A stretch of 9,814 nt of DNA, taken from positions 1 to 9,814 of the forward strand of contig JAFYIM010000090.1 of the NCBI GenBank assembly GCA_017538635.1. Direction: 5' to 3'. The DNA comes from a bacterium (GTDB lineage: Bacteria; UBA3054). The notes beneath the pieces are model-generated. The model saw nothing but the letters and a program-made list of their open reading frames with translations, was not told where the DNA came from and did not search any database. Positions 1 through 7,266 of this stretch are shown here, piece after piece. Position numbers and translations under genes: made by a program. Positions within the stretch are counted from its first letter, which is position 1. Every line of letters begins with the position of its first letter.

Positions 1-50
1 AAGGACTGAAAATCCTTGTGTCGACGGTTCGATTCCGCCCCTCGGCACCA
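1..50 (+). tRNA. tRNA-Phe (GAA), 5' end outside the window
   Basis: This is the 3' part of a phenylalanine tRNA. Positions 1-5 (AAGGA) pair with 13-17 (TCCTT) to close a seven-base anticodon loop CTGAAAA, with anticodon GAA at 8-10. The variable loop GTGTC follows. The T arm has loop TTCGATT and stem GACGG/CCGCC, which contains one A-C mismatch. The 3' acceptor strand CCTCGGC is followed by discriminator A and an encoded CCA ending at 50. The D arm and 5' acceptor strand lie upstream of the window, so acceptor pairing cannot be checked. The T-stem mismatch is slightly unusual, but the arm geometry is otherwise canonical. Confidence 0.95.
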
Positions 51-55
51 CCCAT

Positions 56-90
56 AAAAAAGCCCCGTCTTTCGGACGGGGCTTTTTTTA
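56..90. terminator. Bidirectional intrinsic terminator
   Basis: GCCCCGTC at 62-69 pairs perfectly with GACGGGGC at 75-82 around a five-base loop. The stem is flanked by an A run (56-61) and a T run (83-89), so it can stop transcription in both directions. It would end the tRNA-Phe transcript on the plus strand and the paraslipin transcript on the minus strand. The paraslipin stop codon (88-90) lies within the A/T flank. Confidence 0.92.
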
Positions 91-996
91 TTCAGCCTTA
101 ACTAATTGCGAGCAGGCTTTCAGCATGCCCACGACGTCGGATAGGTTCGCCGGCACGATCATGGTGTTGTTCGTTTTGGCGAGCTGCCCGAACTGGTTCA
201 GATAGTTCTGCGCCAGCTGCATGTTGACGGAGGCGAGGCCGCCGGGCTCGTTTATGGCCTGGGCGACTTTCCTGATGCTCTCCGCCTGCGCTTCCGCCAC
301 CAATAGGATCTCCTTGGCTTGGCCTTCCGCGACGTTTATCCTTCTGGCGCGTTCGCCCTCACTTAGAGCAATGGCCTGCTGGCGTTCGCCCTCGGCGCGG
401 TTTATTTTCGACTGGCGTTCGCCCTCGGATTCCGCAATCATGGCGCGTTTCTCGCGCTCCGCTCTCATCTGCTTCTCCATGGCGTCGCTGATGGTCCTTG
501 GCGGCGTGATGTTCTTGATCTCGTAGCGCGTCACTTTGATGCCCCAGGGATCGCTTGCCTTGTCCACGGCTTCCACGATGGCGGAATTGATGGTGGTCCT
601 TTCCTCGAAGCTGCGGTCAAGGTCGAGTTTGCCCATCTCGCTTCGCATGGTGGTCTGGGCCAGCTGGGTGGTGGCGAACATATAGTCGTCGATGCCGTAG
701 GCGGCTTTCGTCGGCTCCATGACCTGCAAGTACAGAACGCCGTCCACATCCACCATGATGTTGTCTTTCGTGATGCACTGCTGGGGCGGCACGTCGATGG
801 CCATTTCCTTCATGGAAAGCCGATAGGCTAATCTGTCGATGAAAGGAATGATGATATGGAAGCCGGCTTCCAGGGTCATGCGGTATTTTCCCAAGCGCTC
901 CACGATGTAGGCGCTCTTTTGGGGAACGATAACAAGAGCCTTGAAGATCAAGATGATGGCGAAGATCACCAGAATTGCTATGAGACCGGGATGCAT
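88..996 (-). CDS. qmcA: SPFH/stomatin-like paraslipin (QmcA family)
   Basis: This 302-residue membrane-anchored SPFH (prohibitin/stomatin) protein matches the usual length of bacterial QmcA/paraslipins. A single N-terminal hydrophobic segment (about residues 4-24) is followed by the SPFH domain (about 25-170), with family-typical stretches near VPQKSAYIVERLGKY and PPQQCITKDN. A charged coiled coil follows (about 172-245). It carries EGER at 191, 202 and 213 and EGQA at 224, an exact 11-residue spacing typical of hendecad coiled coils in membrane-scaffold oligomers. The family forms large rings or microdomains in the membrane; the precise role is poorly known. The start is supported by AGGAG seven bases before ATG. 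It sits 40 bp downstream of the GH31 gene on the same strand, with no terminator between, so co-transcription is likely. The NfeD-type membrane protein often paired with paraslipins is not adjacent. The family assignment is sure; the symbol is by similarity to QmcA. Confidence 0.93.
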   Translation of the reverse strand: MHPGLIAILVIFAIILIFKALVIVPQKSAYIVERLGKYRMTLEAGFHIIIPFIDRLAYRLSMKEMAIDVPPQQCITKDNIMVDVDGVLYLQVMEPTKAAYGIDDYMFATTQLAQTTMRSEMGKLDLDRSFEERTTINSAIVEAVDKASDPWGIKVTRYEIKNITPPRTISDAMEKQMRAEREKRAMIAESEGERQSKINRAEGERQQAIALSEGERARRINVAEGQAKEILLVAEAQAESIRKVAQAINEPGGLASVNMQLAQNYLNQFGQLAKTNNTMIVPANLSDVVGMLKACSQLVKAE

Positions 997-1036
997 ATGA
1001 ACTCCTGATTTAGGGATTAATTACTCGCTGTATATT

Positions 1037-3508
1037 TTATTCTTTTTCAAAATTGAAGGTCCACTGATGTTTTTCCTTCACGTTCAAGTCGGGAACGTAA
1101 ACGGAATAGCATTTTTTGCCGGCGTCGTAGCTTTCCTTGGCGTTCTGGCAGCCGAAGACCGCGTCTTTCGGTTCGCCGGCGAAGTAAATGTCTATCCTAA
1201 TGTTCCGTTTTGCGGGCATGGACTTGAAGCCGCCCTTGATGGGTTCCTGCGTCACGACGATTCTCCCGTCTTTCTCTTCCAGCGTTACGGGCAGCCTGGA
1301 ATAGTTCTTGTCGTAATCGAGCGATTCACCGTCGTCCTCGTAGATCTCGATCCTGTCGCTGCCGCCGGGATAGATTGCCAAAACGAGAGGGTCTGGCAGA
1401 GTCGTGCCGATGCTCTCCATGTAATCCATATTGGGGATGATGGAACCGGCGCGCACGAAGAGGTTGAATTCATTGAGCTCGACCTGCTTCTTGATCGTCT
1501 TTCCGCCGTCGAATTTTTCGCCGGTGGAGTAATGGTAATACGTTCCTTTCGGCAGCTTGAATTTCATGAAGCCGCCCGGAGTTCCGGCCGGCGCGAAGAA
1601 GAGCTTGTCGCCGATGAAATAGGAGTGCGTGAAGGAGTACGCTTCCTCATCCTCGGGGAAGAGGAAATAGACCGGGCGGTGGATGGGCATGCCCGTTTCG
1701 TAAGCGTCCCTGGCCAAATGGTAGAAGTAGGGGACGAGCTTGTTGTGGAGCTGGTAGGCGTCCCTTATGATGTTTTCCGTCTCCTTGTTGTAGTTCCAGG
1801 CTTCCCTGATGCCGTGGTCGCTGTGCACTCTCATGATGGGGCAGAGGGCGCCCATCTGCACCCAGCGGATAAGGAGCTCGGGGGAGATGTGCCCGGGATG
1901 GAAGCCTGTCACTTCGCCCTTGAAGCCGCCCAGGTCGTGGGAGAAGTAGCTCATGCCCTCGTGGGCAGCCCGACGATTAACATCGAACTCGTAATTGAGT
2001 ACCGGCCAGTGGGAGGCGGTGTCGCCGGAGAAATAAGCCGGATAGCGCTGGGAGCCTAAGCCAGCGTAGCGGTTCAAAGCGATGGGGCGCTTGCCCTGCT
2101 TCAGATGGTGGCGGAACATCAGTTCGTCCATCCAGAGATTGAAATTGCAGTGCGCCATGATGCCCTGCCAGTTGTCCTCCCACCAGAGGTCCACGCCCTT
2201 TTTGTCGTTGGGATCGTAGGTGTATTTTTCAAAGGCTTCCCAGATGTCTTTGTCCAGGTAATCCATGGCAAAAGAGTCGCCGCCGTGTCCGCGGTTCCAG
2301 ATGGATATCCCCATCTTTTCCCGGAATTCCTTCCAGTCTCTTTGGGGAAGCGGGGGAGGATTCTGGGGATCGATACCTAAGCTTGCCGCCATTTCCTTGT
2401 AAGCTTCGTCGTTTTTCGGTATGCCTTCCGAATGGACGTTCAGGCCAACCTTCACGCCGTTCTCATGGGCCCATTTGAAGAAGCCTTCGGGATCGGGGAA
2501 TTTCTCCTTGTTCCATTCCCAGCCGGACCAGCCGTTTATGTGCCAGTCCATATCGACGATCAAGACGTCCAGGGGCATTTTGCATTCCCTGTGCTTTTTA
2601 ACGACCTCTTTGATCTCTTCGGCGGTGTAGGGATGGAAGCGGGAATACCAGGAGCCGTAGGCCCAGCGGGGGAGCATGGGTATTTTGCCGCAGAGCGTTG
2701 TGAATTCTTTAAGCGCGTCGCCGTAATTCTTGCCGTAGCAGAAGAAGAAGAGGTTCTTGTAACCGTCTCTTATGCTTTCGGTGTCCAGCCATTCCTTTTC
2801 CCGGTCGTACATGTACATCCAAGTCTCATCCAGCATAAAGTAGCCGGCTTTGGAAACAGGTCCCGGAGGGGCGGTCTTGGCGACGTCGCAGATCTTTTGC
2901 ATTTCCTTCGGCAGTTCGTCGTAATCCCGGAAGGTGCACCAGAGGTCGTTGCCAACAGGCTTGTAGTCAGTCTTGTTGGCGTTCCGCCAGTCGTAGAGCG
3001 TAGAGGAGATGTACAATAAAGGCAGTTCGCCGTAGCGCTCGTATTTCCAGTCGCCGCCCGGGAAGACTTTGCCGTTCCCGACCATGGCGTCGTAAACGTG
3101 GTCCATGCCGACGACGGCGCCCAGGTTTTCCTGGTCAAGGTCGCCGTAGCGCCATTCGCCAATCATACCGCCTTTTTCCCATTCGATCTTCAGATTTTCC
3201 TTAGTCAGTTCCGGGCCGTCCTTGTAGTAGATCTTCAGATAAGGCGTCCGCATGGCCACACCGCCCGGAATGTATTTCACTTCCTCAAATTTTTTGGGTT
3301 CCGGCATGGAAAGCGTTCTCAGAGTCGGGCGGTCGTCGAACTTGCCTTCCGTATCGAACTCGATCCTTATCATGGCGTCTGAAAGGCAGGAGAAACGGGC
3401 GTTGCCGCAGCGAACGCGGCCAGAGCTTTCTTCAAGGTTTTCGCTAGCGTTCATAAGACAGGGTGTCATAAGAATTGGAATAAGATAATTCAGAAGTTTG
3501 CGCTTCAT
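1037..3508 (-). CDS. Secreted glycoside hydrolase family 31 alpha-glycosidase
   Basis: This 823-residue protein has the GH31 architecture. A signal peptide (about residues 1-21, hydrophobic core LLNYLIPILM) is followed by an N-terminal beta-sandwich (about 30-275), a (beta/alpha)8 catalytic barrel (about 275-605) and C-terminal beta domains. The last region carries a DUF5110-like stretch (IEIYEDDGES, 720-729). Barrel landmarks are DMDWH (319-323), the nucleophile strand DLWWEDNW (440-447; D445 is the likely nucleophile), FSGDTASHW (493-501; D496 is the likely acid/base) and RVHSDHG (560-566). GH31 enzymes are retaining and cleave alpha-linked glucose, xylose, galactose or GalNAc; the exact substrate cannot be read from these motifs. 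The DLWWEDNW form differs from the textbook DMNEP nucleophile motif and points to a divergent subfamily. Cys17 follows MTP, a poor lipobox, so a secreted rather than lipid-anchored product is more likely. The start has AGGGA upstream. It is first in a probable two-gene unit with the paraslipin. Confidence 0.93.
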   Translation of the reverse strand: MKRKLLNYLIPILMTPCLMNASENLEESSGRVRCGNARFSCLSDAMIRIEFDTEGKFDDRPTLRTLSMPEPKKFEEVKYIPGGVAMRTPYLKIYYKDGPELTKENLKIEWEKGGMIGEWRYGDLDQENLGAVVGMDHVYDAMVGNGKVFPGGDWKYERYGELPLLYISSTLYDWRNANKTDYKPVGNDLWCTFRDYDELPKEMQKICDVAKTAPPGPVSKAGYFMLDETWMYMYDREKEWLDTESIRDGYKNLFFFCYGKNYGDALKEFTTLCGKIPMLPRWAYGSWYSRFHPYTAEEIKEVVKKHRECKMPLDVLIVDMDWHINGWSGWEWNKEKFPDPEGFFKWAHENGVKVGLNVHSEGIPKNDEAYKEMAASLGIDPQNPPPLPQRDWKEFREKMGISIWNRGHGGDSFAMDYLDKDIWEAFEKYTYDPNDKKGVDLWWEDNWQGIMAHCNFNLWMDELMFRHHLKQGKRPIALNRYAGLGSQRYPAYFSGDTASHWPVLNYEFDVNRRAAHEGMSYFSHDLGGFKGEVTGFHPGHISPELLIRWVQMGALCPIMRVHSDHGIREAWNYNKETENIIRDAYQLHNKLVPYFYHLARDAYETGMPIHRPVYFLFPEDEEAYSFTHSYFIGDKLFFAPAGTPGGFMKFKLPKGTYYHYSTGEKFDGGKTIKKQVELNEFNLFVRAGSIIPNMDYMESIGTTLPDPLVLAIYPGGSDRIEIYEDDGESLDYDKNYSRLPVTLEEKDGRIVVTQEPIKGGFKSMPAKRNIRIDIYFAGEPKDAVFGCQNAKESYDAGKKCYSVYVPDLNVKEKHQWTFNFEKE

Positions 3509-3568
3509 TATTTATCCCTGGTGAAGAGTTAAAAAAGGGGCGTTTAAGATAAACTTTACATTTATTCA

Positions 3569-3597
3569 ATGATATTGATTTATTGGTAAAAACGCAA
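3569..3597 (-). promoter_or_regulatory. Candidate promoter for the GH31-paraslipin unit with a dyad on the -10
   Basis: Read on the minus strand, TTGCGT (3592-3597) and TATCAT (3569-3574) are separated by 17 bases. This gives a weak -35, a five-of-six -10 and an expected leader of roughly 50 bases before the GH31 start. The -10 lies inside a perfect dyad, TCAAT-GAT-ATTGA on the plus strand (3566-3578), a possible operator. The region is AT-rich, so chance matches are likely. Confidence 0.35.
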
Positions 3598-3652
3598 GTT
3601 GATAAAGGTTTCCCAAATTTGACTTTTCGCTTCCCTAACGCCTTGGTTTTTG

Positions 3653-3665
3653 TGATAAAATATCA
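3653..3665 (+). promoter_or_regulatory. Candidate extended -10 promoter for the MFS-mutM-GH84 operon
   Basis: TGATAAAAT at 3653-3661 fits an extended -10 element (TGn plus TAAAAT, five of six). It ends only ten bases before the MFS start codon at 3672, and no Shine-Dalgarno sequence precedes that start. It is embedded in the dyad TGATA-AAA-TATCA (3653-3665). No -35 lies at standard spacing; a TTGACT at 3619-3624 is too far upstream. If this -10 is used, the mRNA would be nearly leaderless. Confidence 0.4.
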
Positions 3666-3671
3666 GACTGT

Positions 3672-4985
3672 ATGTTCGTGGGCAAAATTAGGGAATTTAT
3701 TGTAAATTTCGGCCGGGCCTTCCAGTCCCGCAACTACCGCCTGTTCTTCATCGGGCAACTGGTCTCCTGCACCGGAAACCAGATCCAGGCGGTGGCTATG
3801 GGCTGGCTCGTTTACGACCTCACTAATTCCAAGACCATGCTGGGGACGATACTTTTGCTTTCCCAGGCTCCCGGGCTTATCCTAAGCCCTGTGGCGGGGA
3901 TACTGATGAGCCGTTTCAACAAGCGCCGCCTTCTCATGACCGTTTTGGTGCTTTCTTCCCTGCACGCCATCATCCTCGCCGTCCTTACCTTGACCGGAGT
4001 CATAACGCCCGCTTTGCTTTTGGTCATGGCGGCCTTTATGGGCATCCTGACCTCACTGGAGATGCCCACCCGCCACAGCCTCATCTACTTCATGGTCAAA
4101 GAGCCTTCGCATCTGGGCAACGCCATCGCCCTGAACTCCATGATCTTCAATCTTGGAAGATTGGTGGGCCCCGCCATCGGAGGCTTCGCCATCAGTCTTA
4201 TAAAGGACAACTGGGGCGCGGCTCTTTCCCAGGGCAATCTCCCCAGCGACGTTCCCTCCCATATTGGGGAGAGCTTCTGTTTCTTTTTGAATTCGCTCTC
4301 CTATTTCGCGGCCGTCATTGCTCTGCACCTTATGGATTTCGTGCTGCCGGTCTATGAGAGAGGCAAAAACGCCGCCCGCGATTTCTGGGAGGGCCTTAAG
4401 ACAGCCTGGACTTTCCCGCCCGTCAGGGTCGTTCTCCTGACGCTTTCGATGATTGGCGCCACGGCCATCACCGCCAACACCCTTACCCCCGCCATCGCCA
4501 GGGATATTCTCCACGGCGATTCGCGTTTTCTGGGCATGCTCCAGAGCTCCCTGGCCCTCGGCGCCATTCTTTCCGCCGGCTATATGGCCTGCCGCTCCAC
4601 CCTGAAATATTTCAACTATCATTTCGTCGTGGCGACGCTCTCCTGCGGAACGGGATTAATGATCTACTCGTATTCCTCCAGCCTTAAGCTCTCCTGTTTC
4701 GCCATGTTCCTCATGGGGCTCGGACAGATACTTTTGTTTTCCTCCACCAACACGCTCATTCAGCTTATCGCGCCGCACAAGTACCGCGACCGCTTCATCA
4801 GCTTCTACGCCGCCATCCTTTTGGGCGTTGTTCCTCTTGGCTGCCAGTTCACGGGTTTCCTGGCCGATCACATCGGGCTCAGGGAAGCGGTCAGGATCTG
4901 CTCCCTCTGCTCTTTTTTAGTCATGATTTGGTACCTCTTTAACCGCCACCACATAAGGGATCACGAATATCCCGCCACGGAATAA
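3672..4985 (+). CDS. MFS transporter, exporter type (EntS-like/MFS_3)
   Basis: This is a 437-residue, twelve-helix major facilitator protein. The cytoplasmic loop between helices 2 and 3 carries a motif A variant, GILMSRFNKRR (about 76-86). Other traits typical of EntS-like efflux carriers are an early AVAMGWLVYDL stretch (about 40-50), a PTRHSLI segment (122-128) and NAIALNSMIFNLGRLVGPAIGG (about 140-161). The family moves siderophores, drugs or metabolites out of the cytoplasm by proton antiport; the substrate here is unknown. The loop between about 168 and 190 is longer and more polar than usual for the site between helices 5 and 6. The ATG at 3672 is the only reasonable start but lacks a ribosome binding site. 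It is the first gene of the operon, four bases ahead of mutM. A sugar importer role is less likely from these motifs. Confidence 0.9.
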   Translation: MFVGKIREFIVNFGRAFQSRNYRLFFIGQLVSCTGNQIQAVAMGWLVYDLTNSKTMLGTILLLSQAPGLILSPVAGILMSRFNKRRLLMTVLVLSSLHAIILAVLTLTGVITPALLLVMAAFMGILTSLEMPTRHSLIYFMVKEPSHLGNAIALNSMIFNLGRLVGPAIGGFAISLIKDNWGAALSQGNLPSDVPSHIGESFCFFLNSLSYFAAVIALHLMDFVLPVYERGKNAARDFWEGLKTAWTFPPVRVVLLTLSMIGATAITANTLTPAIARDILHGDSRFLGMLQSSLALGAILSAGYMACRSTLKYFNYHFVVATLSCGTGLMIYSYSSSLKLSCFAMFLMGLGQILLFSSTNTLIQLIAPHKYRDRFISFYAAILLGVVPLGCQFTGFLADHIGLREAVRICSLCSFLVMIWYLFNRHHIRDHEYPATE

Positions 4986-4989
4986 AACT

Positions 4990-5829
4990 ATGCCGGAACT
5001 TCCTGAAGTACAGACCGTCGTCAACGAAATCATAAAGCAACAGCTCCTGGGCGTAAAAATAAAAGACGTCGAGATCCTCGTCCCGGCTTTGGTCGCGCCC
5101 ATGACAGCGGAGGATTTCTCAAAAACTCTCAAAGGAAGAACGATCGCCGCGCTCTCCCGCCGCGCCAAATACATCGTGGCAACGCTGGACAACGGAGCCT
5201 ATTTCATCGCTCATCTGAGAATGTCCGGCCACTTCGTGACGATAGACGCGAAGGAGGAAAGGGGCCGCTTCGAGCGCGCCAGGATCACTTTCGCCAACGG
5301 AAAGGCCTTAAGGTACGACGACATCAGGAAATTCGGCCGTTTCAACCTTACGAAAGACAAGGAGGAGATCCTTGGGAAACTCGGCCCCGAACCGCTGGAA
5401 AAAAGTTTCACTCCGAAGCGGCTTTTCGACCTTCTGCCCAAAGACCAGAAAATCAAGCTCTGCATCAAGGCCTGGCTCCTGGACCAGTCAAACGTCGCAG
5501 GGCTTGGCAACATCTACGTTGACGAAGCGCTCTGGCTCGCCAAGATCCATCCGGAACGTCCGGCTAACAGCTTAACTCTTGATGAAGCGAAATCTCTTAG
5601 GGACGCCATACAATCCGTTCTGAAAAAGGGCATCGCCAATTCCGGAACAAGCCTCGGCCATACCCAGGGAAACTTCATCGGCGCCGACGGAAAACACGGC
5701 AACAACGCGGAAACGCTCAACGTTTTTCACCGCCAGGGCAAGCCCTGCCCGAGATGCAAGACGATCATAATAAAAACCGTGGTGGCCCAGCGCGGCACCC
5801 ACCTTTGCCCAAAATGTCAGCAAAAATGA
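4990..5829 (+). CDS. mutM: Formamidopyrimidine-DNA glycosylase (Fpg/MutM)
   Basis: Fpg excises oxidised purines such as 8-oxoguanine and FapyG from DNA and then cleaves the strand by beta/delta elimination. The protein is complete at 279 residues. The mature N-terminus would be Pro2-Glu3 (MPELPEVQTV), the catalytic nucleophile pair. The conserved lysine K60 lies in SRRAK. The DNA-intercalating LRMSG segment is at 76-80 and DIRKFGRF at 111-118. The helix-two-turn-helix QSNVAGLGNIYVDEALW runs about 156-172 onward. The C-terminal zinc finger has cysteines 253, 256, 273 and 276, with R268 in QRGTHLC. All key residues are present, so the enzyme should be active. It begins four bases after the MFS stop, and its stop codon overlaps the GH84 start as ATGA, which implies translational coupling. 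Confidence 0.97.
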   Translation: MPELPEVQTVVNEIIKQQLLGVKIKDVEILVPALVAPMTAEDFSKTLKGRTIAALSRRAKYIVATLDNGAYFIAHLRMSGHFVTIDAKEERGRFERARITFANGKALRYDDIRKFGRFNLTKDKEEILGKLGPEPLEKSFTPKRLFDLLPKDQKIKLCIKAWLLDQSNVAGLGNIYVDEALWLAKIHPERPANSLTLDEAKSLRDAIQSVLKKGIANSGTSLGHTQGNFIGADGKHGNNAETLNVFHRQGKPCPRCKTIIIKTVVAQRGTHLCPKCQQK

Positions 5830-7187
5830 GAGCCAAGCTAATTTTAACACTTCTAGCGATGATGGGACTTATGGCCTGCGAAAAACAAAACAACACTTTT
5901 TACGGCGTAGTGGAAGGCTTCTACGGCCGCCCCTGGGGAACCGAGGGAAGGAAGAGCATGATAGAATTCCTGGGTGAGAACGGTCTCGACCTTTATGTTT
6001 ACGGACCCAAAGACGATCCCTATCACACCGAGAAATGGGCCGAACCTTATCCTGAAAAGGAAAGGGAAGACTTCAAAATGCTCCTCGCCACGGCGAAAAG
6101 ATCCCACGTCAAATTCTACTGGGCTATCCACCTCGGCTCCGCCTTCAAAAACATAGGGGAATACGAAGACAAAAAGGAAAAAGTCTTCGCGAAACTCGAA
6201 GACATGTACGCGATGGGCTTCCGTTATCTCGCGGTCTTCTTCGACGACTACGGCCCGGCTGACGCCGAAATGCACACAACGATCTGCAACGACATAGTCA
6301 AAGATTTCCTCAGGAAGAAAGGGGACTGCGGTCCTCTTATCGTCTGCCCCAACATCTATCACGGCGACGGCGCCAACGACTACGACCGTTATCTCGGCGA
6401 ACATATGGATCCCGAAATAATGCTCGTCTGGACCGGGCAGAAAGTCTGCTGCGACATAGATCCTGAATATGCCAGATCTGCAACGGACAATTATAAAAGG
6501 CCGCCTCTGGTCTGGTGGAACTGGCCGGTCAACGACTATTCCCGGTCCAACCTCATAATAGGCCGGCTCTACGGTCTTCCGGATTTCCCCTTCAGCGGCA
6601 TTATGCTGAACCCGATGGAGAACTGCGAGGCCAGCAAAATCGGCGTCTATTCTTTCGCCCAGTGGGCCAAAGACAAAAAGAACTTCGACTCCCAGAAAGT
6701 CTGGGAAAATTCTTTCAAAGCGCTTTATCCGGAGCCAGTCGCCTCCGCCATGCTGACGCTAGCCCGCCACAAATCCGGCACCGGTCCCAACAGGTCTTGG
6801 TACGAGAAGCTGGAATCGGAGGGCATTACTGATTTTCCGAAAGCTTTCCTAGATCTTCTCGAAGCTACCGAGACTTTGAAAAAAGAGCTGCCAAAAACAG
6901 ACGCGAAACTTTTCTGGGAACTCGAAGGCTGGATCGACGCTTCCTATTATCTTGCCAAGATCGGCCTTCTCGCCGAGCAGCTACCGACAGCCTCCGCAGA
7001 AGAAAAGCAAAACATCCTCAAAAATATCGCCGAACTGGAAAAAGAGAAAAAAGCAAAGGGCGAGGAAGCCAGGCAGCGTTTCGCCGACGCCACCTTTGAT
7101 TCCGACAAAGGCCGCTGCGTCGTTCCTCTTTCCGGCACGGAAATTTTGCGCCCCCATATCAGCAAACTCATCGAAGACGCTCGCTGA
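5826..7187 (+). CDS. GH84 beta-N-acetylglucosaminidase-type lipoprotein
   Basis: This is a 453-residue protein if started at 5826, where ATGA overlaps the mutM stop. That start gives a clean lipoprotein signal (MRAKLILTLLAMMGLMAC, Cys18), while upstream in-frame ATGs at 5754 and 5814 lie inside mutM. The GH84 barrel begins at once with FYGVVEGFYGRPW (25-37). The catalytic aspartate pair is in FFDDYGP (D140, D141), where the family uses substrate-assisted retaining hydrolysis of beta-GlcNAc. WTG (202-204), WWNWPVNDY (230-238) and NPMEN (262-266) match sugar-binding positions of bacterial O-GlcNAcase homologues. A helical C-terminal region (about 300-453) follows. The N-terminal GH20b-like beta domain that usually precedes the barrel is missing; the linker after Cys18 is only a few residues. 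Likely location is the periplasmic or outer membrane face, acting on host glycans, chitin fragments or its own cell wall. The family call is very secure; the substrate is inferred. Confidence 0.93.
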   Translation: MRAKLILTLLAMMGLMACEKQNNTFYGVVEGFYGRPWGTEGRKSMIEFLGENGLDLYVYGPKDDPYHTEKWAEPYPEKEREDFKMLLATAKRSHVKFYWAIHLGSAFKNIGEYEDKKEKVFAKLEDMYAMGFRYLAVFFDDYGPADAEMHTTICNDIVKDFLRKKGDCGPLIVCPNIYHGDGANDYDRYLGEHMDPEIMLVWTGQKVCCDIDPEYARSATDNYKRPPLVWWNWPVNDYSRSNLIIGRLYGLPDFPFSGIMLNPMENCEASKIGVYSFAQWAKDKKNFDSQKVWENSFKALYPEPVASAMLTLARHKSGTGPNRSWYEKLESEGITDFPKAFLDLLEATETLKKELPKTDAKLFWELEGWIDASYYLAKIGLLAEQLPTASAEEKQNILKNIAELEKEKKAKGEEARQRFADATFDSDKGRCVVPLSGTEILRPHISKLIEDAR

Positions 7188-7214
7188 CAAACCACCGTCC
7201 GACCGATCTTATTT

Positions 7215-7244
7215 AAAAAATCTGTGTGTTTACACGTTTTTTTG
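7215..7244. terminator. Probable bidirectional terminator between convergent genes
   Basis: TGTGT (7223-7227) pairs with ACACG (7232-7236, one G-T wobble) around a four-base loop. The hairpin is flanked by six A (7215-7220) and a run of seven T (7237-7243). The stem is short and weak, but its place between the convergent GH84 and orphan secreted-protein genes fits a terminator serving both strands. Confidence 0.5.
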
Positions 7245-7266
7245 GATTAAAGGCTGACCACGTTAA

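Noticed and set aside
1067..2059. Long plus-strand open frame opposite the GH31 gene (330 codons)
   Set aside because: It is a complement-strand shadow of a GC-rich gene with clear GH31 motifs; it has no family likeness or ribosome binding site. The same applies to 2432-3019, 4053-4622 (minus), 5853-6404 (minus) and 9253-9738 (minus).
5754..5825. Earlier start of the GH84 gene at 5754 or 5814
   Set aside because: These starts lie inside mutM and would put a charged stretch before the lipoprotein signal; 5826 gives a normal signal peptide and the common ATGA overlap.
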